This document shows, piece after piece, positions 38,249 through 45,916 of a stretch of 52,904 nt of DNA. A program made the position numbers and the translations under genes. Under the pieces are notes generated by a model that saw nothing but the letters and a program-made list of their open reading frames with translations, was not told the origin of the DNA and ran no database searches. Location of the stretch: the NCBI GenBank assembly GCA_029567505.1, contig JAKPXO010000208.1:1-52904 (forward strand). The letters run 5' to 3'. Every line of letters begins with the position of its first letter. The first letter of the stretch is position 1. The stretch is from Acidobacteriota bacterium (lineage in GTDB: Bacteria; Acidobacteriota; Thermoanaerobaculia; UBA5066).

Positions 38249-39364
38249 TCAACCCAGGCGCCTCTCCTCGAGCCACTCCTCGAAGCGCTCCCGCGGCCAG
38301 GTGTTGACGACCCGCTCGGCCGGGATCCCGGCGAGCCGTGCGATCGCCAGGGAGACGCGCTGGAAGGGGAGGTGGCGGTGGGCGTGCGCGTCGCTGACGA
38401 GGGCGAAGAGGCAGCCGGCGGCGAGCGCGGTCCGGGCGAGCGACGGCGGGAGGTCCTGCCGCTCCGGGCAGCCGTTGATCTCGATCGCGACCCCGCGCTC
38501 CGCCGCAGCCGCGAAGACCCGATCCCAGCTCGCCCGCACGCCGGTCCGCATGTTGTAGAGACGCCCCTTCGGGTGGCCCAGGATCGCCACGCCGGGCCGC
38601 TCGATCGCACGGACGAGCCGGGCGGTCTGGTCCTTCGGGCCCCTCAGGTCGGTGTGGACCGAGGCGACGACGCCGGCGAGAGAGGGGACGGTCGCCGGCA
38701 GGACGTCGATCGTCCCGTCCTCGGCGATGTTCGCCTCCGCGCCGAGGAGCATCCCGAACTCCTCTCCCGTCCTCGCGTTCAGCCGCTCGAGCTCGCGTGC
38801 CTGCGCGGCGAAGTCGCCCGCGTGGAGACCCCCGGCGACGGCGCAGTCGCGCGCGTGGTCGGTCAGGAGCGCGTAGCGGTCGCCGCGGGCGGCGAGCGCG
38901 CGGTGGAGGTCGGCGAGCGGGATCTGCCCGTCGGATCGGTCGGTGTGGAGGTGGACGTCGGCCCGGAGGTCGACGGGCGAGATCCCCTCCGGCGCGGCGA
39001 GGATCCGGTCCACGTCGGCGCGGGAGAGGTACTCGCGCTTGCGCTCGCTCGCCGGGTCGTCGCGGTCGAGGAGCGCCGCGAGCCGGTCGTCGACCGACTC
39101 GTCCGAGCCGCACGAGAGGAACGCGGCGATCGCGTCGGCGGCCCGGGGCGTGACGTGCGGGAGGCCGCCGAGGTGGATCCGCCTTCCGTGCAGCTCGTCC
39201 GGCAGCTGGCGGAGCGTCGCGGCGGCCGAGCGGTACTCGGAGGCCGGGCGGGCACCCGGCGGCTCGGCGTCGGCCAGGGCGAGGAGGGCGGAGGCGACCC
39301 GGGCGTTCGTGACGGGCGGGGCGGGGGGAATCGGGACGGACGACACGGGCGGGCCTCGCCCCAT
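38249..39364 (-). CDS. PHP-domain phosphoesterase, PolX-like without polymerase domain
   Basis: A 371-residue protein. The first 110 residues contain a helix-hairpin-helix-like part (IHLGGLPHVTPRAADAIAAF). Then comes a complete PHP domain: DVHLHTDRSDGQ, LLTDHARD, LGAEANI, SVHTDL, GHPKGRL, EINGCPERQDLP and SDAHAHRHLPF, the full set of metal-binding His/Asp residues. This matches the C-terminal half of bacterial PolX, where the PHP part is a 3'-5' exonuclease, but the polymerase fingers and palm are missing. It could be a stand-alone DNA 3' end-trimming enzyme or a histidinol-phosphatase-like hydrolase. The ATG at 39364 is used; the open frame beyond is a shadow of polA, which is divergent 36 bp away. 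Confidence 0.82.
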   Translation of the reverse strand: MGRGPPVSSVPIPPAPPVTNARVASALLALADAEPPGARPASEYRSAAATLRQLPDELHGRRIHLGGLPHVTPRAADAIAAFLSCGSDESVDDRLAALLDRDDPASERKREYLSRADVDRILAAPEGISPVDLRADVHLHTDRSDGQIPLADLHRALAARGDRYALLTDHARDCAVAGGLHAGDFAAQARELERLNARTGEEFGMLLGAEANIAEDGTIDVLPATVPSLAGVVASVHTDLRGPKDQTARLVRAIERPGVAILGHPKGRLYNMRTGVRASWDRVFAAAAERGVAIEINGCPERQDLPPSLARTALAAGCLFALVSDAHAHRHLPFQRVSLAIARLAGIPAERVVNTWPRERFEEWLEERRLG

Positions 39365-39385
39365 CTTACGGTCCCGCCGGCCCGA

Positions 39386-39391
39386 TAGACT
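39386..39391 (+). promoter_or_regulatory. -10 element TAGACT of polA
   Basis: TAGACT ends 9 nt before the polA ATG at 39401, implying a leaderless or nearly leaderless mRNA. GTGAGG in the gap could be a minimal ribosome binding site. Confidence 0.45.
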
Positions 39392-39400
39392 CCGTGAGGC

Positions 39401-42256
39401 ATGCCGGACAAGAAGACGCTGGCGCTCCTCGACGCCTCGGGCTACCTCTACCGCGCCTTCCACGCGATCCGCCCGCTCACCGCCCCCGACGGGCGGCCGA
39501 CGAACGCGACGTTCGGCTTCGCCACGATGCTCCGGAAGCTCCTCTCCCAGCGGAAGCCCGACGCCGTCGCCGTCTGCTTCGACCGGCCCGAGAAGACGTT
39601 CCGGCACGAGATGGACCCGGAGTACAAGGCAACCCGCGCGGCGATGCCCGACGACCTCGTCCCGCAGGTCGCCGACGTGAAGGCGCTCTGCCGCGCGATG
39701 GGCCTCGTCGTCGTCGAGGAGCCGGGCTTCGAGGCGGACGACCTGATCGGGACGCTCGCGGAGAAGGGGGCGCGCGCCGGGTTCGCCGTCGAGGTCGTCT
39801 CCGCCGACAAGGACCTCTTCCAGCTCGTCCGCGAAGGGGAGGTCGCCGTCTGGCATCCCGTCCACGACAAGCTCCTCGACTCGGAGGGCGTGAGGGAGCT
39901 CTTCGGAGCGCCGCCGGAGCGCGTCACCGACGTCCTCGGCCTGATGGGCGACTCGTCCGACAACATCCCGGGCGTCCGCGGGATCGGCGAGAAGGGGGCG
40001 AAGGAGCTCGTCGCGACGTTCGGCTCCCTCGAGGAGATCTACGCACGCGTCGGGGAGCTGAAGGGGAAGCGCCGGGAAGCGCTCGAGGCCGGGAAAGCCG
40101 AAGCCTTCCGCTCCCGCGAGCTCGCGACCGTCCGGCGCGACGCGCCGACTCCGGGCGGTGACAACGTGGAGAGCCTCCTCGGGACGTTCGCCGTCCCTCC
40201 GGCGTCGCCGGAAGGAACGGCCGCGCTCGCGGCCTTCTTCGGCGAGCTCGGCTTCTCGCGCCTCCGAAAGGAGCTGCTCGAGGCGGCGGCCGCGACCGCG
40301 CCGCCACCGGCAAAGGCGCCGAAGTCCGCGGGGAGCGGGTCGCTTTTCGACACGGCCGGAGAGGTCGCCGCCGCGCCCGTGAGCGGGGCGGGCGAAGGAA
40401 CCGGCGAGCGCGATGCTGAAGAAGCCGGCGGCCCGGCCGTCACGGCCGGCTCCGCCTCCGGCGACCTTCCCGCGTGGGAGAGCACCCCCGCCGCGCTCGA
40501 CGCCTTCCTCGCGCGGTCGGAGGTCGCGGGCCGCATCGGCCTTCACGTCGAGTGCGCGCCGGGGCGTCCCTTCCCGCCCGAGCCGATCGCCCTCGCCGTC
40601 GCGATCCCCGGCGGCGGCGCGCTGACCGCGCCGCTTCGGGGCGAAGGCTCCGAGGCGGGGCGCGCCCTTCTCGCGCGGCTCCTCGCGCACGAAGGCGTGG
40701 AGCTCGTCGCCCACGAGTCGAAAAGGCTCCACCTCGCCGCGGCCGCGCTTTCGCTCCCGGCCCCGCGCCGCGTCTTCGACGCGATGCTCGCGGCCTACGT
40801 CGACTCTCCGGGGCTCCACGCCCACGACCTCGCTTCCGACGCGCGCGCCCTCCTCGGTCGCCCGCCGGAGACGGTCCCGTCGCCGAAGGACGTCGCCGGG
40901 AGCGACGCCTTCGAGACCGCGGCCGAGCTCGCCACCGAGGCGGGCCGCGCCTACCTCGGCCCGCGCGCGCGCCTGCCGCTCGAGCTCGCCGACGCCCTCT
41001 TCCCGCGCCTGAGTGCGCGTCCCGCCTCGCTCCGGGTCTACGAGGAGCTCGAGCTCCCGCTCGTCCCGGTCCTCGCGCGGATGGAGCGGGCCGGGATCCT
41101 CGTCGACCCCGACGCCCTCTCGACCCTCTCCGTCGACCTCGGCGCCCGCCTCGCGCGGCTCGAGGCGGAGATCCACGCCGCCGCGGGGGAGCCGTTCAAC
41201 GTCGGCTCCCCGCCGCAGCTCGGGCGGATCCTCTTCGAGAAGCTGGGCTACCCGGTCCTGAAGAAGACCGCGAAGACGAAGAGCTACGCGACCGGCTCGG
41301 AGGTCCTCGAGGAGCTCTCGCTGAAGGGCTTCGGACCGCTCCCCGGTCTCGTTCTGGAGTGGCGCGAGCTCTCGAAGCTGAAGGGGACCTACGTCGACGC
41401 GCTGCCGCGGCACCTCGCCGCGGACGGGCGGATCCACACCCGGTTCGACCAGGCGGTCGCGGCGACGGGGCGCCTCTCCTCGAACGACCCGAACCTCCAG
41501 AACATCCCGGTGAGGACGGAGGCCGGACGGTCGATCCGGAAGGCCTTCGTCGCGCCGCAGGGGCGCCTCCTCGTCTCGGCCGACTACTCGCAGGTCGAGC
41601 TCCGCCTCCTCGCCCACCTCTCGGGCGACGCGGCGCTCATCGAGACGTTCCGCCGCGGCGACGACATCCATCGCGCAACCGCGGCGAGGATCTTCGGCAT
41701 CCACCCCGACCTCGTCTCGCCCGACCAGCGGCGCGGCGCCAAGACGATCAACTTCGGGATCCTCTACGGCATGGGGCCGTTCGCCCTCGCGGGGCAGCTC
41801 GGCGTGACGCAGGGGGAGGCGAAGGCGTTCATCGCGGCCTACTTCCAGCAGTTCCCCTCGATCCGCGCCTGCCTCGACCGGATCCTCGCGCAGGCCCGCG
41901 AGACCGGGTCGACGGAGACGATCTTCGGCCGGCTCCGGCCGATCCCCGGCATCGCCGACCGGAACCACGCCGTTCGCGCGAACGCGGAGCGGATGGCGAT
42001 GAACGCCCCGTTCCAGGGCTCGGCGGCCGACCTGATCAAGAAGGCGATGATCGATCTCGAGGTCCGCCTCACGGCGGAGTTCCCGTCGGCGCGGATGCTC
42101 CTCCAGGTCCACGACGAGCTCGTCCTGGAGTGCGACGAGGGCGACGCCGGGCCGGTCGCCGCCCTCGCGAAGGAGACGATGGAAGACGTCGCGTCGCTCG
42201 CCGTTCCGCTGACGGTGGAGACCGCTCGCGGCGCCGACTGGGCGGCCGCGAAGTAG
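39401..42256 (+). CDS. polA: DNA polymerase I
   Basis: A 951-residue family A polymerase for Okazaki fragment processing and repair. The 5'-nuclease domain (about 1-265) keeps its acidic residues (FDRPEKTFRHE, EADDLIG, SADKDLFQL, GDSSDNIPGVRGIG). Then there is a Pro/Ala-rich linker (about 295-355). The 3'-5' exonuclease fold (about 365-530) has lost its active site: DTET reads HVEC (382-385) and NLKYD reads HESKRL. The polymerase domain is intact, with DPNLQNIPVRT, SADYSQVELR (about 727-736), RRGAKTINFGILYGMG (about 768-783) and LLQVHDELVLEC near 903-914. Such proofreading-dead polymerases resemble Taq and Bacillus enzymes. The start is ATG at 39401, with a TAGACT box just upstream. Confidence 0.96.
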   Translation: MPDKKTLALLDASGYLYRAFHAIRPLTAPDGRPTNATFGFATMLRKLLSQRKPDAVAVCFDRPEKTFRHEMDPEYKATRAAMPDDLVPQVADVKALCRAMGLVVVEEPGFEADDLIGTLAEKGARAGFAVEVVSADKDLFQLVREGEVAVWHPVHDKLLDSEGVRELFGAPPERVTDVLGLMGDSSDNIPGVRGIGEKGAKELVATFGSLEEIYARVGELKGKRREALEAGKAEAFRSRELATVRRDAPTPGGDNVESLLGTFAVPPASPEGTAALAAFFGELGFSRLRKELLEAAAATAPPPAKAPKSAGSGSLFDTAGEVAAAPVSGAGEGTGERDAEEAGGPAVTAGSASGDLPAWESTPAALDAFLARSEVAGRIGLHVECAPGRPFPPEPIALAVAIPGGGALTAPLRGEGSEAGRALLARLLAHEGVELVAHESKRLHLAAAALSLPAPRRVFDAMLAAYVDSPGLHAHDLASDARALLGRPPETVPSPKDVAGSDAFETAAELATEAGRAYLGPRARLPLELADALFPRLSARPASLRVYEELELPLVPVLARMERAGILVDPDALSTLSVDLGARLARLEAEIHAAAGEPFNVGSPPQLGRILFEKLGYPVLKKTAKTKSYATGSEVLEELSLKGFGPLPGLVLEWRELSKLKGTYVDALPRHLAADGRIHTRFDQAVAATGRLSSNDPNLQNIPVRTEAGRSIRKAFVAPQGRLLVSADYSQVELRLLAHLSGDAALIETFRRGDDIHRATAARIFGIHPDLVSPDQRRGAKTINFGILYGMGPFALAGQLGVTQGEAKAFIAAYFQQFPSIRACLDRILAQARETGSTETIFGRLRPIPGIADRNHAVRANAERMAMNAPFQGSAADLIKKAMIDLEVRLTAEFPSARMLLQVHDELVLECDEGDAGPVAALAKETMEDVASLAVPLTVETARGADWAAAK

Positions 42257-42263
42257 CGGGCGC

Positions 42264-42269
42264 TACAAT
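42264..42269 (+). promoter_or_regulatory. -10 element TACAAT at the head of the Ehr-like operon
   Basis: TACAAT ends exactly 7 nt before the ATG at 42277. It is the only promoter-like site I see ahead of the ten-gene run, in which the genes overlap or lie within 15 bp. Confidence 0.5.
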
Positions 42270-42276
42270 CCGAAAG

Positions 42277-43167
42277 ATGGCCTTCGTCGGCCGCCGGGCT
42301 GCCCGGCCGCTCCTTCCCTGTCTCCCGGCCCTCCTCCTCGCGCCGGTCCTTTGCGCGCAGGCGCCGCTCGAGACGATTCCCGACCCGGCTCGCCTCGCGC
42401 CGGCCGAGGTCCCGTTCGTCAACCCGCTCTGGCAGGCGCTCGACGCTCCGGCGGCCCCGAAAGGGCCTCCGCCGAGGCTCCGGGACCTGGAGACGACCGG
42501 TCCCCTCATCGTCGGCGTGAAGCTGGACGCCGCGGGGGCCGTCTCGGAGACGGTCGTCCCCGAGCCCCCGCTCCGCGCGCTCGCCGCCGCCGTCCAGGCC
42601 CAGGCGCCGCGCTGGACGTTCCAGCCGGCGACGAAGGACGGAGTGGCGGTCCGCTGCTGGGGGACCTACGGTGTCGACGTCGAGGTGGAGCTCGAGGACG
42701 CGACGTGGCACGCGTTCGCGCTCGTCCCGGTCGGAAAGGAAGACCCGCTTCCCGAGCTGCCGAAGGAGATGCCGGGAGAGACGTGGATGAGCCGGTACCC
42801 GGCCGCGGTCTCCCCCGCGGAGCCGGGCGTCCTCTCGGTCGAGGAGGTCGACTTCCTGCCGATGCCGGTGAAGGTCCCGCTCAAGCTCGAGGGAACGCGC
42901 CTGAAGTCGCGTCTCCTCGCTCTCGTCGAGGTCTCGGGTCTCGGCACGGTCAAGCGCGTCGTGCCGGTCGGGACGTACGAGCCGATGATCCTCCGCTGGG
43001 TCCGGGAGAGCGCGAAGGAGTGGGCGCTCACCGCCGCGAGGACGGGAGGCTCGCCGGTCACCTCCTGGCTCGCGCTCGACACGACGATCGAGTACTCCCT
43101 CGGCTCGGTGAAGGAACGCGGGAAGCGCTCCGTCAAGAAGAACGTCCGCGGCGAGCCGGTGCCGTGA
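42277..43167 (+). CDS. secreted protein of unknown function, TonB-C-like
   Basis: A 296-residue protein. The signal peptide is RRAARPLLPCLPALLLAPVL (about 6-25), probably cleaved after LCAQA. Residues about 70-125 (GPLIVGVKLDAAGAVSETVV, RWTFQPA) have the strand-helix-strand pattern of TonB C-terminal-like domains, and a second similar part is at about 210-280 (LLALVEVSGLGTVKRVVPVG). I do not recognise a family. It ends in a basic tail. The stop overlaps the GTG of the HTH-EIIA gene, which places it at the head of the membrane-complex operon; a periplasmic partner for that complex is possible but unproven. The start is ATG at 42277, 7 nt after TACAAT. Confidence 0.7.
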   Translation: MAFVGRRAARPLLPCLPALLLAPVLCAQAPLETIPDPARLAPAEVPFVNPLWQALDAPAAPKGPPPRLRDLETTGPLIVGVKLDAAGAVSETVVPEPPLRALAAAVQAQAPRWTFQPATKDGVAVRCWGTYGVDVEVELEDATWHAFALVPVGKEDPLPELPKEMPGETWMSRYPAAVSPAEPGVLSVEEVDFLPMPVKVPLKLEGTRLKSRLLALVEVSGLGTVKRVVPVGTYEPMILRWVRESAKEWALTAARTGGSPVTSWLALDTTIEYSLGSVKERGKRSVKKNVRGEPVP

Positions 43168-43865
43168 AGCTGACGACCGCGGACGCCGCCGACCTCCTCG
43201 ACGTCGACGAGTCGACGATCTACCGCTGGATCGAGGAGCGGGACCTCCCCGCCGAGCGGATCGCCGAGCGGACGCTCCTGAACCGCGCGGCCCTCCTGGA
43301 ATGGGCGACCGAGCACCGCGTCGCCGTCTCGCCCCGGGTCTTCCTCCCCGCCGAGGCCGGCGGCGAGCGGCTCCCCTCCTTCGCCGCGGCGCTCGCGGCG
43401 GGCGGGGTCCACCACGCCCTGCCCGGCGGGACCCGGCAGGAGGTCCTCCGCGAGGCGGTCTCGCGCCTTCCGCTCCCCGAGGGGATCGAGGCCGGGGAGC
43501 TCCTCGCCTTCCTCCTCGCGCGCGAGACCGCCGGCTCCTCGGCGATCGGCGACGGGATCGCGATCCCGCACGTGCGGGCCCCGATCGTCCTCGACGTCGA
43601 CGAGGCGCTGGTCAGCCTCTCCTTCCTCGCCGCGCCGGTCGACTTCGGCGCCTCAGACGGCCGTCCGGTGACGGTCCTCGTCACGATGGTGACGCCGACC
43701 GTCCACGGTCACCTCCACCTCCTCGCTGCCCTTGCCTGCCTCCTCCGCGACGAGGCCTTCCGAGCGGCCGTGAGGGCCGCCGCGCCGGCCGACGAGCTCC
43801 TCGCGCTCGCGCGGCAGATCGAGGCGCGCGGCGGCGGACGGCGGGCGGAGGCCGGGGCGGTCTGA
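43164..43865 (+). CDS. HTH - PTS EIIA (PtsN-like) fusion protein
   Basis: A 233-residue cytoplasmic protein. Residues 1-50 are an excisionase/MerR-like helix-turn-helix: KLTTADAADLLDVDESTIYR, then WIEERDLPAERI. Residues about 75-220 are a PTS IIA domain of the fructose/nitrogen type, with the phospho-accepting His in GDGIAIPHVRAP (about 130-141) and the HLHLLAALACLL helix. No sugar-binding EIIB/EIIC is nearby, so this is likely a regulator that reads PEP-phosphotransfer state, not a transporter. The GTG overlaps the stop of the secreted protein, and the stop overlaps the ATG of the first antiporter subunit (TGATG). It is thus embedded in the Ehr-like operon and is its most likely control protein. 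Confidence 0.85.
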   Translation: MKLTTADAADLLDVDESTIYRWIEERDLPAERIAERTLLNRAALLEWATEHRVAVSPRVFLPAEAGGERLPSFAAALAAGGVHHALPGGTRQEVLREAVSRLPLPEGIEAGELLAFLLARETAGSSAIGDGIAIPHVRAPIVLDVDEALVSLSFLAAPVDFGASDGRPVTVLVTMVTPTVHGHLHLLAALACLLRDEAFRAAVRAAAPADELLALARQIEARGGGRRAEAGAV

Positions 43866-45916
43866 TGGAGGCTGCGAGTCCCGACGGCCTGCTCCTCGCC
43901 GGCGCGATTGCTCTCGTCGCGCTGAGCGGGCTCCCCGGGCTCCTCGCCCGGAAGGGAGGGTCGGGGGGAGAGCGGCTCTCCGCGCTCCTCGTCGGAGCCG
44001 GAGCGCTCCTCGGGCTCGCCGCGTCGGCGCGCGTCCTCTTCCTCGGCGGCGGCTTCCGCGTCGAGCTCCCGAGCCCGCTCCCGGGTGGCCCGCTCCTCCT
44101 CTCGGCCGACGCCCTCTCGGCCCTCTTCCTCGTCCCGGTCTTCCTCGTCCCGGCGCTCGGGGCCGTCTACGGCCTCGGCTACTGGCCCGAGGCGGAGCAC
44201 AGGCGCGACGCCCGCAAGCTCCGCTTCTTCTACGGTCTCCTCGCCGCCGCGATGGCGGTCGTCCTCCTCGCCCGGAGCGGCGTCCTCTTCCTCGTCGCCT
44301 GGGAGGTGATGGCGCTCGCCGCCTTCTTCGCCGCGACGACCGAGGACAGGCAGCCCTCGGTGCGGGAGGCGGGGTGGATCTACCTCGTCGCGACGCACGC
44401 CGGGACGCTCGGCCTCTTCGGGATGACGGCGCTCCTCGCGCGGACGACGGGCGGTTTCGCCTGGGAGGCGCCGGACGGCGGCCTCGCCGTGACGGCCTCC
44501 TCGAGCGTCGTCTTCCTCCTCGCCGTCGTCGGCTTCGGCGGGAAGGCGGGTCTCTTCCCGTTCCACTTCTGGCTCCCCGGCGCGCACGGCGGCGCGCCGA
44601 GCCACGTCTCGGCGGTGATGTCGGGCGTCATGCTGAAGGTCGGCCTCTACGGCCTCCTCCGCGTCGTCTCGCTCTACGGAGCGCCGCCCGCCTGGTGGGG
44701 CGGCCTGCTCCTCCTCCTCGGCGCCGGCTCGGCCCTCTTCGGGGCGGCGCTCGCCGCGGGGCAGGGAGACCTCAAGCGCCTCCTCGCCTACTCCTCCGTC
44801 GAGAACGTCGGCATCGTGACGACGGGGATCGGCCTCGCCCTCCTCGGGCGCTCGGAGGGCCGGCCGGAGTGGGTCGCGCTCGGCCTCGGCGGGGCGCTCC
44901 TCCACGTCCTCTACCACTCCCTCTTCAAGACGCTCCTCTTCCTCGGCGCGGGGGCGGTGATCCACGCGGCCGGGACGCGCGAGGTCGACCGGCTGGGCGG
45001 GCTCCTCCGGAAGATGCCGCGGACCGGGGCCGCGTTCGCCGCCGGCTGCGCGGCGGCGCTCGCCTTCCCGCCCCTCGCCGGGTTCTTCTCGGAGCTCGTC
45101 GTCTACGTCGGCCTCTTCCGAGCCTTCGCCGGGCCCGACTCCTCGCTCCTCGCCGCGTTTGCCGCGCCGGCGCTCGCGGTCGCGGGGGCGGTCGCGCTCG
45201 CGGCCTTCACGAAGCTCTTCGGCGTCGTCTTCCTCGGGAGCCCCCGCTCCGAAGAGGCCGCGCACGCGCACGAGCCGGGGCGGGCGATGCTCGGTCCGAT
45301 CCTCGTCCTCGGCGCGCTCGTCGCCGTCGCCGGCCTCCTCTCGCCGCTCCTGGCGCCGGGCGTCGACGCGGCGATCCGCGCGTGGGTCGCTCCGGCCGTG
45401 CCGCCCGGCTCCGTCGGGGAGCTCGCCCATCCCGTGCCGCCGCTCGCCGCGATCGTCCCACTCGGGACGATCGCGCTCCTCGGCGTCGCGTTCCTCGGCC
45501 TCCTCGCCCTCGTCGCGGGTCTCCTCGCGCTCCGCCTCCGCCGCGCCTCCTTCGATCGCGGCGCGACCTGGGACTGTGGCTACGCCCGCCCGACCGGGCG
45601 GATGCAGTACACGGGGAGCTCCTTCGGCGACTGGATCGCCGGCCGGCTGACGCCGTCCGCCGCAGCGCCGGTCCTCGAGGTCCGCCCCCCCGTCGGGAGC
45701 TTCCCGCGGGGTGCCGCCGTCTCGGCGCCGGCACCCGCGCGCGACCCGCTCCTCCTCCGGCTCCTCGAGCCGTTCGCGTCGCGCTGGGCGCGCCGTTTCC
45801 ACGACCTCCACGCCCTCCAGGAAGGGCGCCTGACGATCTACCTCGTCTACGTCCTCGGCACGCTCGTCGCGCTCCTGGCCTGGAGCGCGCTCCGCGGGTG
45901 GGTCCTGCCGAGGTGA
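43865..45916 (+). CDS. antiporter-like proton-channel subunit (HyfB/NuoL-M type), copy 1
   Basis: A 683-residue membrane protein with 14-16 helices. Signature parts are FLVAWEVMALAAFFA (conserved Glu), GFGGKAGLFPFHFWLPGAHG (conserved Lys), SHVSAVMSGVMLKVGLYG, DLKRLLAYSSVENVG and HSLFKTLLFLGAGAV. These carry the charged residues that form the ion path in Mrp/complex I subunits. A C-terminal extension has TWDCGYARPTGRMQYTGSSF (about 572-591), typical of HyfB/HycC-like subunits. The protein would move H+ or Na+ driven by the attached oxidoreductase. It begins with ATG in TGATG and overlaps copy 2 by 4 bp. Confidence 0.92.
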   Translation: MEAASPDGLLLAGAIALVALSGLPGLLARKGGSGGERLSALLVGAGALLGLAASARVLFLGGGFRVELPSPLPGGPLLLSADALSALFLVPVFLVPALGAVYGLGYWPEAEHRRDARKLRFFYGLLAAAMAVVLLARSGVLFLVAWEVMALAAFFAATTEDRQPSVREAGWIYLVATHAGTLGLFGMTALLARTTGGFAWEAPDGGLAVTASSSVVFLLAVVGFGGKAGLFPFHFWLPGAHGGAPSHVSAVMSGVMLKVGLYGLLRVVSLYGAPPAWWGGLLLLLGAGSALFGAALAAGQGDLKRLLAYSSVENVGIVTTGIGLALLGRSEGRPEWVALGLGGALLHVLYHSLFKTLLFLGAGAVIHAAGTREVDRLGGLLRKMPRTGAAFAAGCAAALAFPPLAGFFSELVVYVGLFRAFAGPDSSLLAAFAAPALAVAGAVALAAFTKLFGVVFLGSPRSEEAAHAHEPGRAMLGPILVLGALVAVAGLLSPLLAPGVDAAIRAWVAPAVPPGSVGELAHPVPPLAAIVPLGTIALLGVAFLGLLALVAGLLALRLRRASFDRGATWDCGYARPTGRMQYTGSSFGDWIAGRLTPSAAAPVLEVRPPVGSFPRGAAVSAPAPARDPLLLRLLEPFASRWARRFHDLHALQEGRLTIYLVYVLGTLVALLAWSALRGWVLPR

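Noticed and set aside
38249-42112. One very long minus-strand protein across polA
   Set aside because: Only the part from 39364 down has protein-family motifs; the rest is the complement of polA in GC-rich DNA with few stops.
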